The position numbers and the translations under genes were made by a program. Positions 1-7,048 of a stretch of 8,601 nucleotides of DNA are shown here, piece by piece (position 1 is the first letter of the stretch; each line of letters begins with the position of its first letter). Source of the stretch: an uncultured archaeon. Its GTDB lineage: Archaea > Halobacteriota > Methanosarcinia > Methanosarcinales > Methanoperedenaceae. Where the stretch lies: NCBI GenBank assembly GCA_902386085.1, contig CABMIA010000040.1:1-8601 (forward strand), read 5' to 3'. Below the pieces are notes generated by a model, which was given only the letters and a program-made list of their open reading frames with translations, searched no databases and was not told the DNA's origin.

Positions 1-1685
1 AGGTTCTTTTCACATACTCTTTCAATACCGCGGGCTCTCACACCGTCAAAGCAGAGCTTTTTCCTGACAGCGGGGATGAATTTCCACAGAATAACGTTTT
101 TTACAGGTCTGTTCATGTAGTGCCGAAGCCGAGGGTACTGTTAATGTCAAAAGAAAACTCTCCATTGTCCCGGATGCTTACCGAATCGTACTCGGTTGAT
201 ACCACATCCAGCCTCAAAGCTGCAGCTTCCTGCAAGGCCGTTGTGCTTGACGATGTGAGCGCATCAGAGTTGTCGGGTGAGGATGCGGCAATTCTTGGCG
301 ATTATGTTGCAAACGGGGGAGGGCTTATTGTCGTTGGTGGAGCACATGCGTACCGGGATTACGGAAACTTGCCGGTATTCGAGCAACTCCTGCCGGTAAA
401 AGCAGGCGGCACCCCATTTCCTCGTAAAAATACAGGTGTCGTACTTCTCGTGGATATATCGGGAAGCACTGGAGAATTGTCAGGTGTTGACCCGAAGCTT
501 GGCATAGAAAAAGGACTTGCACTTCAAATCCTGAAAGATCTTAATCCTGATGATTTTTTAGGGATCATCGCATTTAACAATGCGCCGCATACAGTTGTTT
601 CTTTTGGACGCTATCCTGACAAGTCGGGTGTTGAAGATAGCGTCTCGCGGCTTCGTTATGGAGGCACCACGCATCTTGCTCCTGCGCTGGCCGAAGCCCG
701 GAATATGATAAAAGATTTTGAAGGCGGCAAAAACGTTATCGTAATTTCGGACGGCATCGTTGCAGATAGCGAGTCTTCACTGGCTGCCGCTCATTCAATG
801 GAGAGCGAAGGGATTACGCTCAATGCCGTGGGGGTGGGAGGGGATACTGATGAAGACTTCATGAAAACGCTTGCGGCGGCGGGCGGGGGCGAGTACCTGC
901 GGCGGGATCAGGCTCATGGAATAGGGTTGTTATCCGGTGAAACTAAAACTGAAAAAAGAACGGATGGTTACCCGTTGCTTATAATCAACAGCGGACATTT
1001 TATAACAAGGGATTTAACGCTTAATGCCACTGTTTACGGTTACAACAGTGTTTTCGCAAAAAAGAACGCACAGGCGCTCTTGATGACCTCGAATGGAAAT
1101 CCGGTGGTAAGTACATGGAGATTCGGGCTTGGAAGAGTGGTTTCGCTAACCGTGGACAACGGAAATGCCTGGGCACCTGAATTATACCGGAATGAGAATT
1201 CTAAGATCATCACTTCCATGACTAATTACGCAATAGGTGATCCGTCACAGGGTTTTGAAATCCAGGCCCAGGATGGGGAAATCGGCAAGCCAATCCAGGT
1301 CGATGTTTACTCAGACAGGGATCCGGACTTAACCTTTGACGGCCAGCGGATACCGTTCGCAAGAACCGGCGAGCGGCTTTACAGTGCCGGATTAAACCTG
1401 AATTCGACCGGATTTCATGATCTCTCAGGCTATACGATAGCAGTGAACGTACCTTCAGAGTACAGGGAACTTGGCAACAATGAATTGTTAGATCAGCTCA
1501 TAAGAGCAGGAGGAGGACAGGTCTACAATCAATCCGGGATAGCCTTATTAATTCCGGATATCAGGAACAGGAACACGGGAATCGTTCAGGAAACCGTCGA
1601 TCTCGGGCCTTTGTTCCTGTTCGCGGCACTTTTGTTATACAGTATCGAGGTTATTCTCAGGCGGATTTCGGAATTCTGGCATTAA
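1..1685 (+). CDS. VWA-domain membrane-anchored protein with nested GATase-like fold, 5' end outside window
   Basis: The first in-frame codon starts at position 3 and the frame has no stop to the TAA at 1683-1685, so the gene begins to the left of the window. The GTG at 120 is internal. The 39 upstream codons read as the end of an Ig/CARDB-like beta domain that runs straight into the strand VPKPRVLLM. Next comes a class-I glutamine-amidotransferase-like half-domain (about 120-420, with ANGGGLIVVGGAHAY), without a recognisable catalytic Cys-His pair. It is interrupted by a VWA domain (about 430-900) with a complete metal site: DISGS at 453-467, Thr in GGTTH near 666, Asp in ISDG at 750. The second half of the outer fold follows (about 970-1240, RFGLGRVVSLTVDNGNAW), then another beta domain and one C-terminal transmembrane helix (about 1602-1660) ending in a short basic tail. 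This resembles BatA-like VWA proteins. The ligand is unknown. Domain calls are by eye, and the VWA assignment is the firmest. Confidence 0.88.
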   Translation, partial: VLFTYSFNTAGSHTVKAELFPDSGDEFPQNNVFYRSVHVVPKPRVLLMSKENSPLSRMLTESYSVDTTSSLKAAASCKAVVLDDVSASELSGEDAAILGDYVANGGGLIVVGGAHAYRDYGNLPVFEQLLPVKAGGTPFPRKNTGVVLLVDISGSTGELSGVDPKLGIEKGLALQILKDLNPDDFLGIIAFNNAPHTVVSFGRYPDKSGVEDSVSRLRYGGTTHLAPALAEARNMIKDFEGGKNVIVISDGIVADSESSLAAAHSMESEGITLNAVGVGGDTDEDFMKTLAAAGGGEYLRRDQAHGIGLLSGETKTEKRTDGYPLLIINSGHFITRDLTLNATVYGYNSVFAKKNAQALLMTSNGNPVVSTWRFGLGRVVSLTVDNGNAWAPELYRNENSKIITSMTNYAIGDPSQGFEIQAQDGEIGKPIQVDVYSDRDPDLTFDGQRIPFARTGERLYSAGLNLNSTGFHDLSGYTIAVNVPSEYRELGNNELLDQLIRAGGGQVYNQSGIALLIPDIRNRNTGIVQETVDLGPLFLFAALLLYSIEVILRRISEFWH

Positions 1686-1702
1686 AGACACATCTTCTTT
1701 AT

Positions 1703-3463
1703 TTATGACCTTTGTAAAATGAATAGTACCATAATAGCAAGAACAAGCATCAAGGCCGGGATTGCTCCTTCAAGCCAGTTGCTTTCAACGGGCTTTGGCA
1801 CCTGATCCTGCTGCGGAGTTTCGGCGGGGATCTGGATGGTTGCAGGCGGCGAGGGCGCAAGCTCTTTGACAAGGATGCTGCCCGATATGGTTTGGCCACA
1901 GCTATTCTCTTTACCATTGACCTGGACTTCCGGATCCGGGAGCGTAGTCTGGCCTTCCTTATCCATCAGGATCGCATAGGAAATTGCAGGCGAATCTCCG
2001 GGGAGTACAATTCCTTCGTAATACATGTTCCCCTGAAGGAAAGTAGCGTTCTCTGGAAGTTTATCATTGATCCTGACCTTTGAGGGCATGTCTCCACTGT
2101 TCCTGAACGTTAAGGTAATGGTTGTGTTCTCTCCGATGTTGAGTACTGGTTTGTCCGGTCTTTTAAAAACCTGCACGCATGGCCCGTGCACCTGTACTGA
2201 AGGGGTGTCCGAAACTACCCACCATGGCATATTCATTTCGGAATAGGATAAAAGGGCGGGAGGGAGCGTGAACCTGCCTGGCCTGGTGGCATCAAGCTTA
2301 TATTTGAACTCCTTTGTCTCAAAAGGTTTCAGGTCAAATGACCAGTTCAGCGATCCATTTTCAGTTGTAAACTGCCTGTTGAGAGTGTCGTTAAGTTTTA
2401 TATTCTTTATTTCGTGGTTCTGGTAGTTCGTTACCCCGAGTGTTACATAGATGTCCCCGACAGTCAGCCATTTTGATATCTCATCCGGGTTAACGGAAGG
2501 GTATATGTCTTCTATGTCTTTCCTGCTAACCAGCATGCTTTCCTTTGTCGCTGATTTTGTCACAGTTACAGACGGCAGCAGCGTGATGTCAGTTGTATCA
2601 TCGTAATAATATGTCGTATCTCCTTTCATTCCTTTCACGTAGGCATGCACTGTGTAATTAAGTTTTGTTGGGGGTTGCGGGAATTTAAGCTTCAGTTTCA
2701 ATGTCTGGTTTGTCGGGGCAATGAAATTTTGCTGGTTCTCTCCTGCCATCGTCGGCAACTGGTAATACGGATAACCGTAGTCGAATTGCAGCCCATCGGT
2801 GTCTATAAAAACCTCGGTAAATGTGGATTCTGCATCTCCGTGGTTTGTTATTTCTATTTCAATGGGTATATCTTCATTCATGTGGTATGAATTGACCGTT
2901 TCCTCTACGTTTATGGTCGTATTCTCGGATAAATTACTGGTGGGGTCGGTATATGGATCGTACGTCCAGTTGGCGAACGGATTAACAAGAAGGTAACTCG
3001 TGGTGAAATTTCTGGTATCTTTTTTAAACTCAAGGAAAAGTTCAGGCCTGATCAGGTCAATATTGATCTCGGCTTCGGGGCAGCATGCAAAAACCCCGGA
3101 AGGGGATACTATCCTGTTGAGTGTCAGGAACATGGTCTTATTAAAGGCTTCTGCGCGATCCGCAATAAATCGCGTCCCGTTAGCATCCCATTCACCGCGC
3201 AGGAGAATTTTTTCGCTCTTTCCCTTATAAGTTACATCGAGAACTACGATGCCCTGTGCATCAAAATCACTTACTGTAACCGTATAATTCCCGTTTTCAT
3301 TGGTGTAACTTTTTTTTAACCACGAGAGGGTTACGTTATTACCGGAAGCATCTCTTTTTGTTTCATCTATGCGCGTGTACTTACCCCAATCTTCTTCCAC
3401 GACCGCCCCCGCAAGAGGCAGCAGCATGATAAAAATGAGAATAGCTACTGCTATTTTTTTCAT
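1703..3463 (-). CDS. Exported Ig-like (DUF11/CARDB-type) surface glycoprotein, C-terminally anchored
   Basis: Encodes 586 residues from the ATG at 3463. That start begins with a typical signal peptide (MKKIAVAILIFIMLLPLAGA). A longer open frame reaches 3583, but it lies inside the upstream gene and would bury the signal sequence. The ATG overlaps the stop of the upstream gene as ATGA, with GGGGAT a few bases before it. The mature part is beta-rich with repeated Ig-like units: IEIEITNHGDAES near residue 201, a unit at about 297-411 (LGVTNYQNHEIKNIKLNDTL), and a unit at about 428-516 (ITLTFRNSGDMPSKVRINDK) that resembles DUF11-type archaeal surface domains. I count about 15 N-x-S/T sequons (residues 43 to 472) and a vicinal Cys pair at 127-128, with further Cys at 429 and 522. 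A Pro-rich linker (about 535-560) precedes a C-terminal helix (about 565-584) ending in RS. It is probably displayed outside the membrane. No enzymatic motif was seen and its function is unknown. Confidence 0.85.
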   Translation of the reverse strand: MKKIAVAILIFIMLLPLAGAVVEEDWGKYTRIDETKRDASGNNVTLSWLKKSYTNENGNYTVTVSDFDAQGIVVLDVTYKGKSEKILLRGEWDANGTRFIADRAEAFNKTMFLTLNRIVSPSGVFACCPEAEINIDLIRPELFLEFKKDTRNFTTSYLLVNPFANWTYDPYTDPTSNLSENTTINVEETVNSYHMNEDIPIEIEITNHGDAESTFTEVFIDTDGLQFDYGYPYYQLPTMAGENQQNFIAPTNQTLKLKLKFPQPPTKLNYTVHAYVKGMKGDTTYYYDDTTDITLLPSVTVTKSATKESMLVSRKDIEDIYPSVNPDEISKWLTVGDIYVTLGVTNYQNHEIKNIKLNDTLNRQFTTENGSLNWSFDLKPFETKEFKYKLDATRPGRFTLPPALLSYSEMNMPWWVVSDTPSVQVHGPCVQVFKRPDKPVLNIGENTTITLTFRNSGDMPSKVRINDKLPENATFLQGNMYYEGIVLPGDSPAISYAILMDKEGQTTLPDPEVQVNGKENSCGQTISGSILVKELAPSPPATIQIPAETPQQDQVPKPVESNWLEGAIPALMLVLAIMVLFILQRS

Positions 3464-4566
3464 CTGTATCCCCGGAACTTTACCACAAATACATAACCCG
3501 CTGCAAGAAGCGATATGCCAAGCAAAATCGTGACGTAAGAGTATAAGGGCTGCCAGGTAATATCCAATCCTATCATCTGCCATGAAATATTCAGGAATTT
3601 GTGTTCTATCATGTAACCCACCATCGAGACCGCAAATATAAGTATTGAAAACATTATCATCAAAATACCTATATAATATGGCTTGAATACCGCAGATTGT
3701 GGTTGTGGAAGTGGTTTTATCTCCGTATCCTGCGCCTGTTTCAACATCGTTTTTATATTATGTATTCTCTCCCCTATACCAAACGGCAGGATCCCCCTCG
3801 TTGCATGCTCGCACCAGATGTAATACGATAATGCATATGCCCCCAGTCCAAGATACATGGTTCCAAACATGGCATTTGCCGAATATAAGGCAGTGAACAG
3901 GATTGTATATAGTGGTATAAACAATAATGGAATCGCAACCCAGTACCATGCTTTCGGCACCTCCCAGAGGTCATGGTGTGATGTTATCAGGGCCCACCAC
4001 AGGACAAACGTGAGCGGGCTCATATAAGGCACATACCACTGGGGATAGTACACCATGAAAATATACATCGCAAGCGTGATTGTGGTCAGCATCGTGTAAT
4101 GGAACTGATGTGTAATGCTCTTTATGGCAAACTGCACCGGAACAAGATTGTTCGATGGATTTGTCTTTCCAAGTTCTATGCTTTTTCTGATATCATTTAC
4201 ATTATAATTTAAATTATCTATCCTTTCATTGAGGATATCATAACCTGCTTTTGTTTCTGCGATATCTGCAAGCAGGGGCTCAAGCCTGTCATAGAGAACT
4301 TCCACAAATATGCTGTCAGCAATTGCTTTGAGAAACGTTGATTTTGTCATAAACCTGTAAGCCCCGAAAAGGAAGCCATAACCGGCTATAGCTCCCAGTA
4401 TGCTCTGCAACAGGTCAAAAGTATTCATGGTACCAAAAACAAGGTCAGAGATCTTCAGGGCAGAGGTGATGATAAAATAAAGACCTGCAGCAATCATCAA
4501 TCCCAGAACCAGCACATCCCCCAGTGAGAAATATGATATCTTAAAATCGCTATTCTGTCGTTCCAT
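3460..4566 (-). CDS. Polytopic membrane protein, about 8 helices, with cytosolic coiled-coil segment; unknown function
   Basis: Encodes 368 residues from the ATG at 4566. A TTG immediately upstream (4569) is also in frame. The sequence AGAGGT lies 8 bases before the TTG and 11 before the ATG, so the start is ambiguous by one codon. Hydrophobic segments are at about residues 16-37, 51-73, 156-174, 182-196, 208-229, 232-252, 296-320 and 340-362. Between helices 2 and 3 lies a soluble stretch (about 74-150) with a likely short coiled coil near 90-132 (LLADIAETKAGYDILNERID). A charged segment at 256-290 separates helices 6 and 7. A His pair (SHHDLW, 196-201) follows helix 4. I recognise no family. 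It is the promoter-proximal gene of a two-gene operon, and its TGA overlaps the start of the exported Ig-like protein. Translation is therefore probably coupled, and the two products may work together at the membrane. That link is inference. Confidence 0.85.
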   Translation of the reverse strand: MERQNSDFKISYFSLGDVLVLGLMIAAGLYFIITSALKISDLVFGTMNTFDLLQSILGAIAGYGFLFGAYRFMTKSTFLKAIADSIFVEVLYDRLEPLLADIAETKAGYDILNERIDNLNYNVNDIRKSIELGKTNPSNNLVPVQFAIKSITHQFHYTMLTTITLAMYIFMVYYPQWYVPYMSPLTFVLWWALITSHHDLWEVPKAWYWVAIPLLFIPLYTILFTALYSANAMFGTMYLGLGAYALSYYIWCEHATRGILPFGIGERIHNIKTMLKQAQDTEIKPLPQPQSAVFKPYYIGILMIMFSILIFAVSMVGYMIEHKFLNISWQMIGLDITWQPLYSYVTILLGISLLAAGYVFVVKFRGYR

Positions 4567-4820
4567 CAATGGCTAATACCTCTGGCAAGTATAAAAAAAA
4601 TATGATTTTTAATTGACGTAACAATCTGTAACTGTATTCTCCTTAACTGTTAATTCACGGTTATGGTGCAGTTCGGAATATAAATCTTATGTCGGATTTC
4701 CAATTCAATCATATTATCGGCATATGGTTACTGAATGTTGAAAGAGGCAGCCCTTACAATCCGCAGAGTATATGTGTTTGATTAGCATAGAACCGCAGAA
4801 GCCAAACGGAGTTCACGAAC
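4567..4820. promoter_or_regulatory. Divergent intergenic promoter region
   Basis: This AT-rich spacer separates the minus-strand membrane-protein operon from tyrS. The best TATA-like element is AATATAAATC at 4677-4686. Read on the minus strand it is GATTTATATT, close to the archaeal consensus, so it could serve either direction but would leave a leader of over 100 bases for either gene. A second plus-strand candidate, GAGTATATG near 4766-4774, would place transcription start near 4797 and give tyrS a leader of about 24 bases. Minus-strand candidates closer to the membrane gene lie in the A/T run at 4583-4612. CCGCAGA occurs at 4761-4767 and again at 4793-4799. No RNA gene or riboswitch was recognised. 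Confidence 0.4.
4808..4811 (+). promoter_or_regulatory. Ribosome binding site of tyrS
   Basis: GGAG lies 9 bases upstream of the ATG at 4821, a normal archaeal spacing, and supports this start. The protein then begins MDKLALITRNTEEI, matching the expected N-terminus of archaeal tyrosyl-tRNA synthetases. Confidence 0.6.
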
Positions 4821-5780
4821 ATGGACAAATTAGCGCTAATTACCAGGAATACGGAAGAGATTGTAACAAAAGAGGAATTAGAAGCATTAATCAGTTCGGA
4901 CAAAAAGCCCTCTGCATACGCAGGCTATGAACCCAGCGGGAAGATACACATGGGGCATGTGCTCACGGTGAACAAGCTCCTTGATCTCCAGCAGGCTGGT
5001 TTTAAATTAACCGTGCTGCTTGCGGATATACATGCATATCTGAACGAAAAGGGAACAATGGACGAAGTAAGGAAGATCGCAGATTATAACAAGAGATGTT
5101 TTATCGCTCTGGGTCTTGACGAGAATAATACGAATTTCGTCCTTGGATCATCATACCAGTTAGAGCCCGAATACATGCTGGACGTGCTGAAACTTGCGCG
5201 CAGCACCACGTTAAACAGGGCAAAGCGCAGCATGGATGAGGTGAGCCGCAATGCCGAGGATCCCAAAGTATCTCAAATGATTTATCCTCTTATGCAGGCA
5301 CTGGATATTGCCCACCTTGATGTTGACGTAGCTGTGGGTGGCATAGACCAGAGGAAGATTCACATGCTGGCACGGGAAGAGTTGCCGAAGCTTGGATTCA
5401 GGGCGCCTGTATGTATCCATACCCCTATTCTCCCGGGTCTTGACGGCAAGAAGATGTCCTCAAGCAAGGGCAATTACATCTCAGTGGATGATGCGCCTGA
5501 GGATATTAAAAAGAAAATGAAAGGGGCGTTCTGCGTGGAGGGTGAGATAAAGGATAACCCCATATTGAGCCTCTTCAAGTACCATATAATGCCCCGCTAC
5601 CCTGAAATAGTTGTGAAACGCCCCGAAAAATACGGCGGCGACCTGCATTATAACAGTTATGGGGCGCTTGAATCTGATTTTGCGGCGCGCCAGCTCCACC
5701 CGATGGATCTGAAGGCAGCGGCTGCCGAGTATATGAATGAGATACTTGAACCTGTCCGGAAATTGATGGTGGAAAAATGA
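4821..5780 (+). CDS. tyrS: Tyrosyl-tRNA synthetase, archaeal type
   Basis: Cytosolic class-I enzyme that uses ATP to activate tyrosine and loads it onto tRNA-Tyr. Its 319 residues match the compact archaeal/eukaryotic form (306 residues in Methanocaldococcus jannaschii), which lacks the bacterial C-terminal domain. Visible signatures are AYAGYEPSGKIHMGH at residues 32-46, with HMGH (43-46) as the HIGH motif and Tyr33 in the position of the tyrosine-binding Tyr32 of M. jannaschii; YPLMQALD with Tyr155 and Asp162 of the amino-acid pocket; VDVAVGGIDQRKIHMLARE at 168-186; and the KMSKS loop as KMSSS at 211-215. Near the end, LHPMDLK (Asp296) corresponds to the conserved region that recognises the C1-G72 pair of archaeal tRNA-Tyr. 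All key motifs are intact, so the enzyme should be functional. Its TGA overlaps the start of the following Dabb-family gene, so the two are probably cotranscribed. Confidence 0.97.
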   Translation: MDKLALITRNTEEIVTKEELEALISSDKKPSAYAGYEPSGKIHMGHVLTVNKLLDLQQAGFKLTVLLADIHAYLNEKGTMDEVRKIADYNKRCFIALGLDENNTNFVLGSSYQLEPEYMLDVLKLARSTTLNRAKRSMDEVSRNAEDPKVSQMIYPLMQALDIAHLDVDVAVGGIDQRKIHMLAREELPKLGFRAPVCIHTPILPGLDGKKMSSSKGNYISVDDAPEDIKKKMKGAFCVEGEIKDNPILSLFKYHIMPRYPEIVVKRPEKYGGDLHYNSYGALESDFAARQLHPMDLKAAAAEYMNEILEPVRKLMVEK

Positions 5781-6064
5781 TCATACATATAGTTCTTTTC
5801 AAGTTGAAAGACCGCAGTGCAAAGAATGTCCAAAAAGCAAGGGATGTCCTGCTGGGCATGAAAGGAAAGATCCCGCAATTGCGCCATCTGGAGGTCGGGA
5901 TCGATGTGCTTCATTCTGAGCGTTCATACGATCTTGCTCTTGTGACAAAATTTGATTCCATGGAAGAAATGAAAACCTACCAGGCCAATCCAGTCCATGT
6001 CGAAGTATCAAAATATATGACATCAGTGAGAGAATCTGCAGTAACTGTGGATTACGAATCGTAA
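5777..6064 (+). CDS. Dabb-family (stress-responsive A/B barrel) small protein
   Basis: This 95-residue soluble protein has the hallmarks of the Dabb family (dimeric alpha/beta barrel): MIIHIVLFKL at the N-terminus with an invariant-type His4, a central strand YDLALVTKF (51-59), the segment YQANPVHVEV (68-77) with its conserved His, and a closing strand ending VDY (91-93). Members are usually about 95-110 residues and fold as dimeric ferredoxin-like barrels. Some act as cyclases or in stress responses, but the substrate of archaeal copies is generally unknown. Its ATG overlaps the tyrS stop as ATGA, with GGTGG 4 bases upstream, which suggests translational coupling to tyrS. A direct role in tyrosine or tRNA metabolism cannot be read from the sequence. 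The gene ends 11 bases before the convergent tsr3 stop. Confidence 0.85.
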   Translation: MIIHIVLFKLKDRSAKNVQKARDVLLGMKGKIPQLRHLEVGIDVLHSERSYDLALVTKFDSMEEMKTYQANPVHVEVSKYMTSVRESAVTVDYES

Positions 6065-6075
6065 AGGAATCTTAT

Positions 6076-6579
6076 TTAACCCAGATACTCCCCCTGTATC
6101 CTCACAACCTCAGTGCTGTCCTTTGCCTGTGCATATCTATCCAGGGGTTCGCGGTTAAGCTCCAGGAATACCGGTCCCCATTTGAACTTGTTGAGAATGA
6201 GAGCAGCTTTCTCTTTCTCCCCAAGAATGTAAAGCGCGGCTGCAAAAGCTTCAACCGTGCTGAGCTTGAAAGGTTTCCCGAAGTTCACTGCGTTGGCAGC
6301 GAGCAGGAAGGGCAGGGCGCGGTGTTTCAGTTTCAGTTTTTGAAGAACAGGGAAAACGCGTTCCACTTCAACCCACGAACAGTCAAGCACCACAATACCA
6401 TGAACTGCATCGTCGGCAGGTGAAAGCGCCTGCTCGGAAAAAGGGTCAAGAAGGATGGCTTCGCGCGGGAGTGTCCGGGGAGAATCATGCAGTATAGCGA
6501 GATTGAAACGGGCAAGCTTTTTACCCGTGCACTTTTTGGGGTCGCACTGCCTGGCATGATAGAGATGCAGGGGAATCAT
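6076..6579 (-). CDS. tsr3: Tsr3-type rRNA aminocarboxypropyltransferase
   Basis: Encodes 167 residues of the Tsr3 (DUF367) family. These SPOUT-like enzymes transfer the 3-amino-3-carboxypropyl group from S-adenosylmethionine to a uridine or pseudouridine of small-subunit rRNA (N1-methyl-N3-acp-pseudouridine in yeast 18S helix 31). Motifs run through the whole length: [12 protein letters not shown] (13-24), [14 protein letters not shown] (43-56), VLDCSW (64-69), [19 protein letters not shown] (86-104), [15 protein letters not shown] (106-120), and [12 protein letters not shown] (131-142) followed by LDRYA. Length and motif order are those of an intact archaeal member. It is a single gene on the minus strand between two plus-strand units. 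No clear Shine-Dalgarno precedes the ATG, so the mRNA may be leaderless or start just upstream, but this is uncertain. The exact target base in this organism is inferred from the family. Confidence 0.93.
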   Translation of the reverse strand: MIPLHLYHARQCDPKKCTGKKLARFNLAILHDSPRTLPREAILLDPFSEQALSPADDAVHGIVVLDCSWVEVERVFPVLQKLKLKHRALPFLLAANAVNFGKPFKLSTVEAFAAALYILGEKEKAALILNKFKWGPVFLELNREPLDRYAQAKDSTEVVRIQGEYLG

Positions 6580-6679
6580 GCGCTTTCATTGATACTACGG
6601 CTTATTATCATTATGGGAGTTACCTGAGTTGATATGCAACAGAAGCATTTTTATTAATCTTAAATCATTTTAGACACAA
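6580..6679. promoter_or_regulatory. Divergent promoter region between tsr3 and the CC-motif gene
   Basis: On the plus strand, TTTTTATTA at 6648-6656 is a TATA-like element centred about 28 bases before the ATG at 6680. No Shine-Dalgarno is visible before that ATG, so the transcript of the small CC-motif gene is probably leaderless or nearly so. On the minus strand the A/T-rich stretch near 6600-6616 (ATGATAATAAG when read toward tsr3) could serve tsr3 in the same way, though this is weaker. Confidence 0.45.
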
Positions 6680-6991
6680 ATGAGCAAACTTTTTATAGAC
6701 CGCAGGGCTATCGAGTTCATGAAAAAAGCCCTGGCGAAGGAGAATGCTCCTGCAATGCGTATATTTATAAGCGGCGGCGGCTGCTGCAAGCAATTTGAGA
6801 TAACCCCTGTTAAAAAAGCTCTCTCAGGAGACGTTACATACAGGCAGGAAGGAATCATAGTTCATATTGCGAATGAACTTGCAGAAAACACATCTTCTAT
6901 AAAGATTGGATTTGATGAACGAAAAGGATTAAGCATAGATTTTGAAGAAGACCCCGAAATGAAATACGGGGACTGCCAGGCAAATCTTTAA
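6680..6991 (+). CDS. Small HesB/IscA-like protein with Cys-Cys (CC/Sec-type) motif
   Basis: The product has 103 residues. It begins with an amphipathic helix (IDRRAIEFMKKAL) followed by a strand and the motif MRIFISGGGCCKQF (residues 26-39), with the vicinal cysteines at 35-36. The layout (helix, then R-I-x-I-x-G-G-G-C, then several beta strands) recalls A-type Fe-S carriers (HesB/IscA). However, the usual C-terminal Cys-x-Cys pair is absent: only Cys99 in YGDCQANL remains, so it should not be annotated as IscA. I recall a family of HesB-like proteins in which the second Cys of the pair can be selenocysteine, including in methanogens, and this looks like the all-cysteine form. Its function could be redox, metal or cluster handling and is not established. 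It ends 57 bases before ahbC, but ahbC has its own promoter, so a shared function with heme synthesis is only suggested. The start is supported by the upstream TATA-like box. Confidence 0.8.
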   Translation: MSKLFIDRRAIEFMKKALAKENAPAMRIFISGGGCCKQFEITPVKKALSGDVTYRQEGIIVHIANELAENTSSIKIGFDERKGLSIDFEEDPEMKYGDCQANL

Positions 6992-6997
6992 TACCCC

Positions 6998-7008
6998 ATA
7001 TTTAAATA
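6998..7008 (+). promoter_or_regulatory. TATA box of ahbC
   Basis: ATATTTAAATA sits just after the stop of the CC-motif gene. Transcription would start near 7028-7032, leaving a leader of roughly 20 bases that still contains the ribosome binding site. ahbC can therefore probably be transcribed separately from the upstream gene, although read-through is possible because no T-tract separates them. Confidence 0.5.
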
Positions 7009-7035
7009 CGGTGAATATTCGTAACATATCGAACA

Positions 7036-7041
7036 AAGGAG
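7036..7041 (+). promoter_or_regulatory. Ribosome binding site of ahbC
   Basis: AAGGAG ends 7 bases before the ATG at 7049. It is the best-formed Shine-Dalgarno in the window and fixes the start. The N-terminus MIGISKLYCGTVEPSD fits AhbC-type proteins. Confidence 0.65.
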
Positions 7042-7048
7042 AAAAAGG

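Noticed and set aside
120..122. GTG as the start of the VWA gene
   Set aside because: The frame is open upstream to the window edge, the upstream codons read as a plausible beta domain, and no ribosome binding site precedes the GTG.
3464..3583. N-terminal extension of the exported protein to 3583
   Set aside because: It lies wholly inside the upstream membrane-protein gene and would place the signal peptide 40 residues into the protein.
4204..4217. Perfect 14-base palindrome ATAATTTAAATTAT
   Set aside because: It is inside the coding sequence of the membrane protein, has low complexity and is expected by chance in AT-rich DNA.
5084..5914. Several minus-strand open frames opposite tyrS and the Dabb gene
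   Set aside because: They mirror the strongly conserved plus-strand coding sequence and show no family resemblance or start signals.
6680..6991. Annotation as IscA/ErpA Fe-S carrier
   Set aside because: The C-terminal Cys-x-Cys pair that, with the first Cys, ligates the cluster in A-type carriers is missing.
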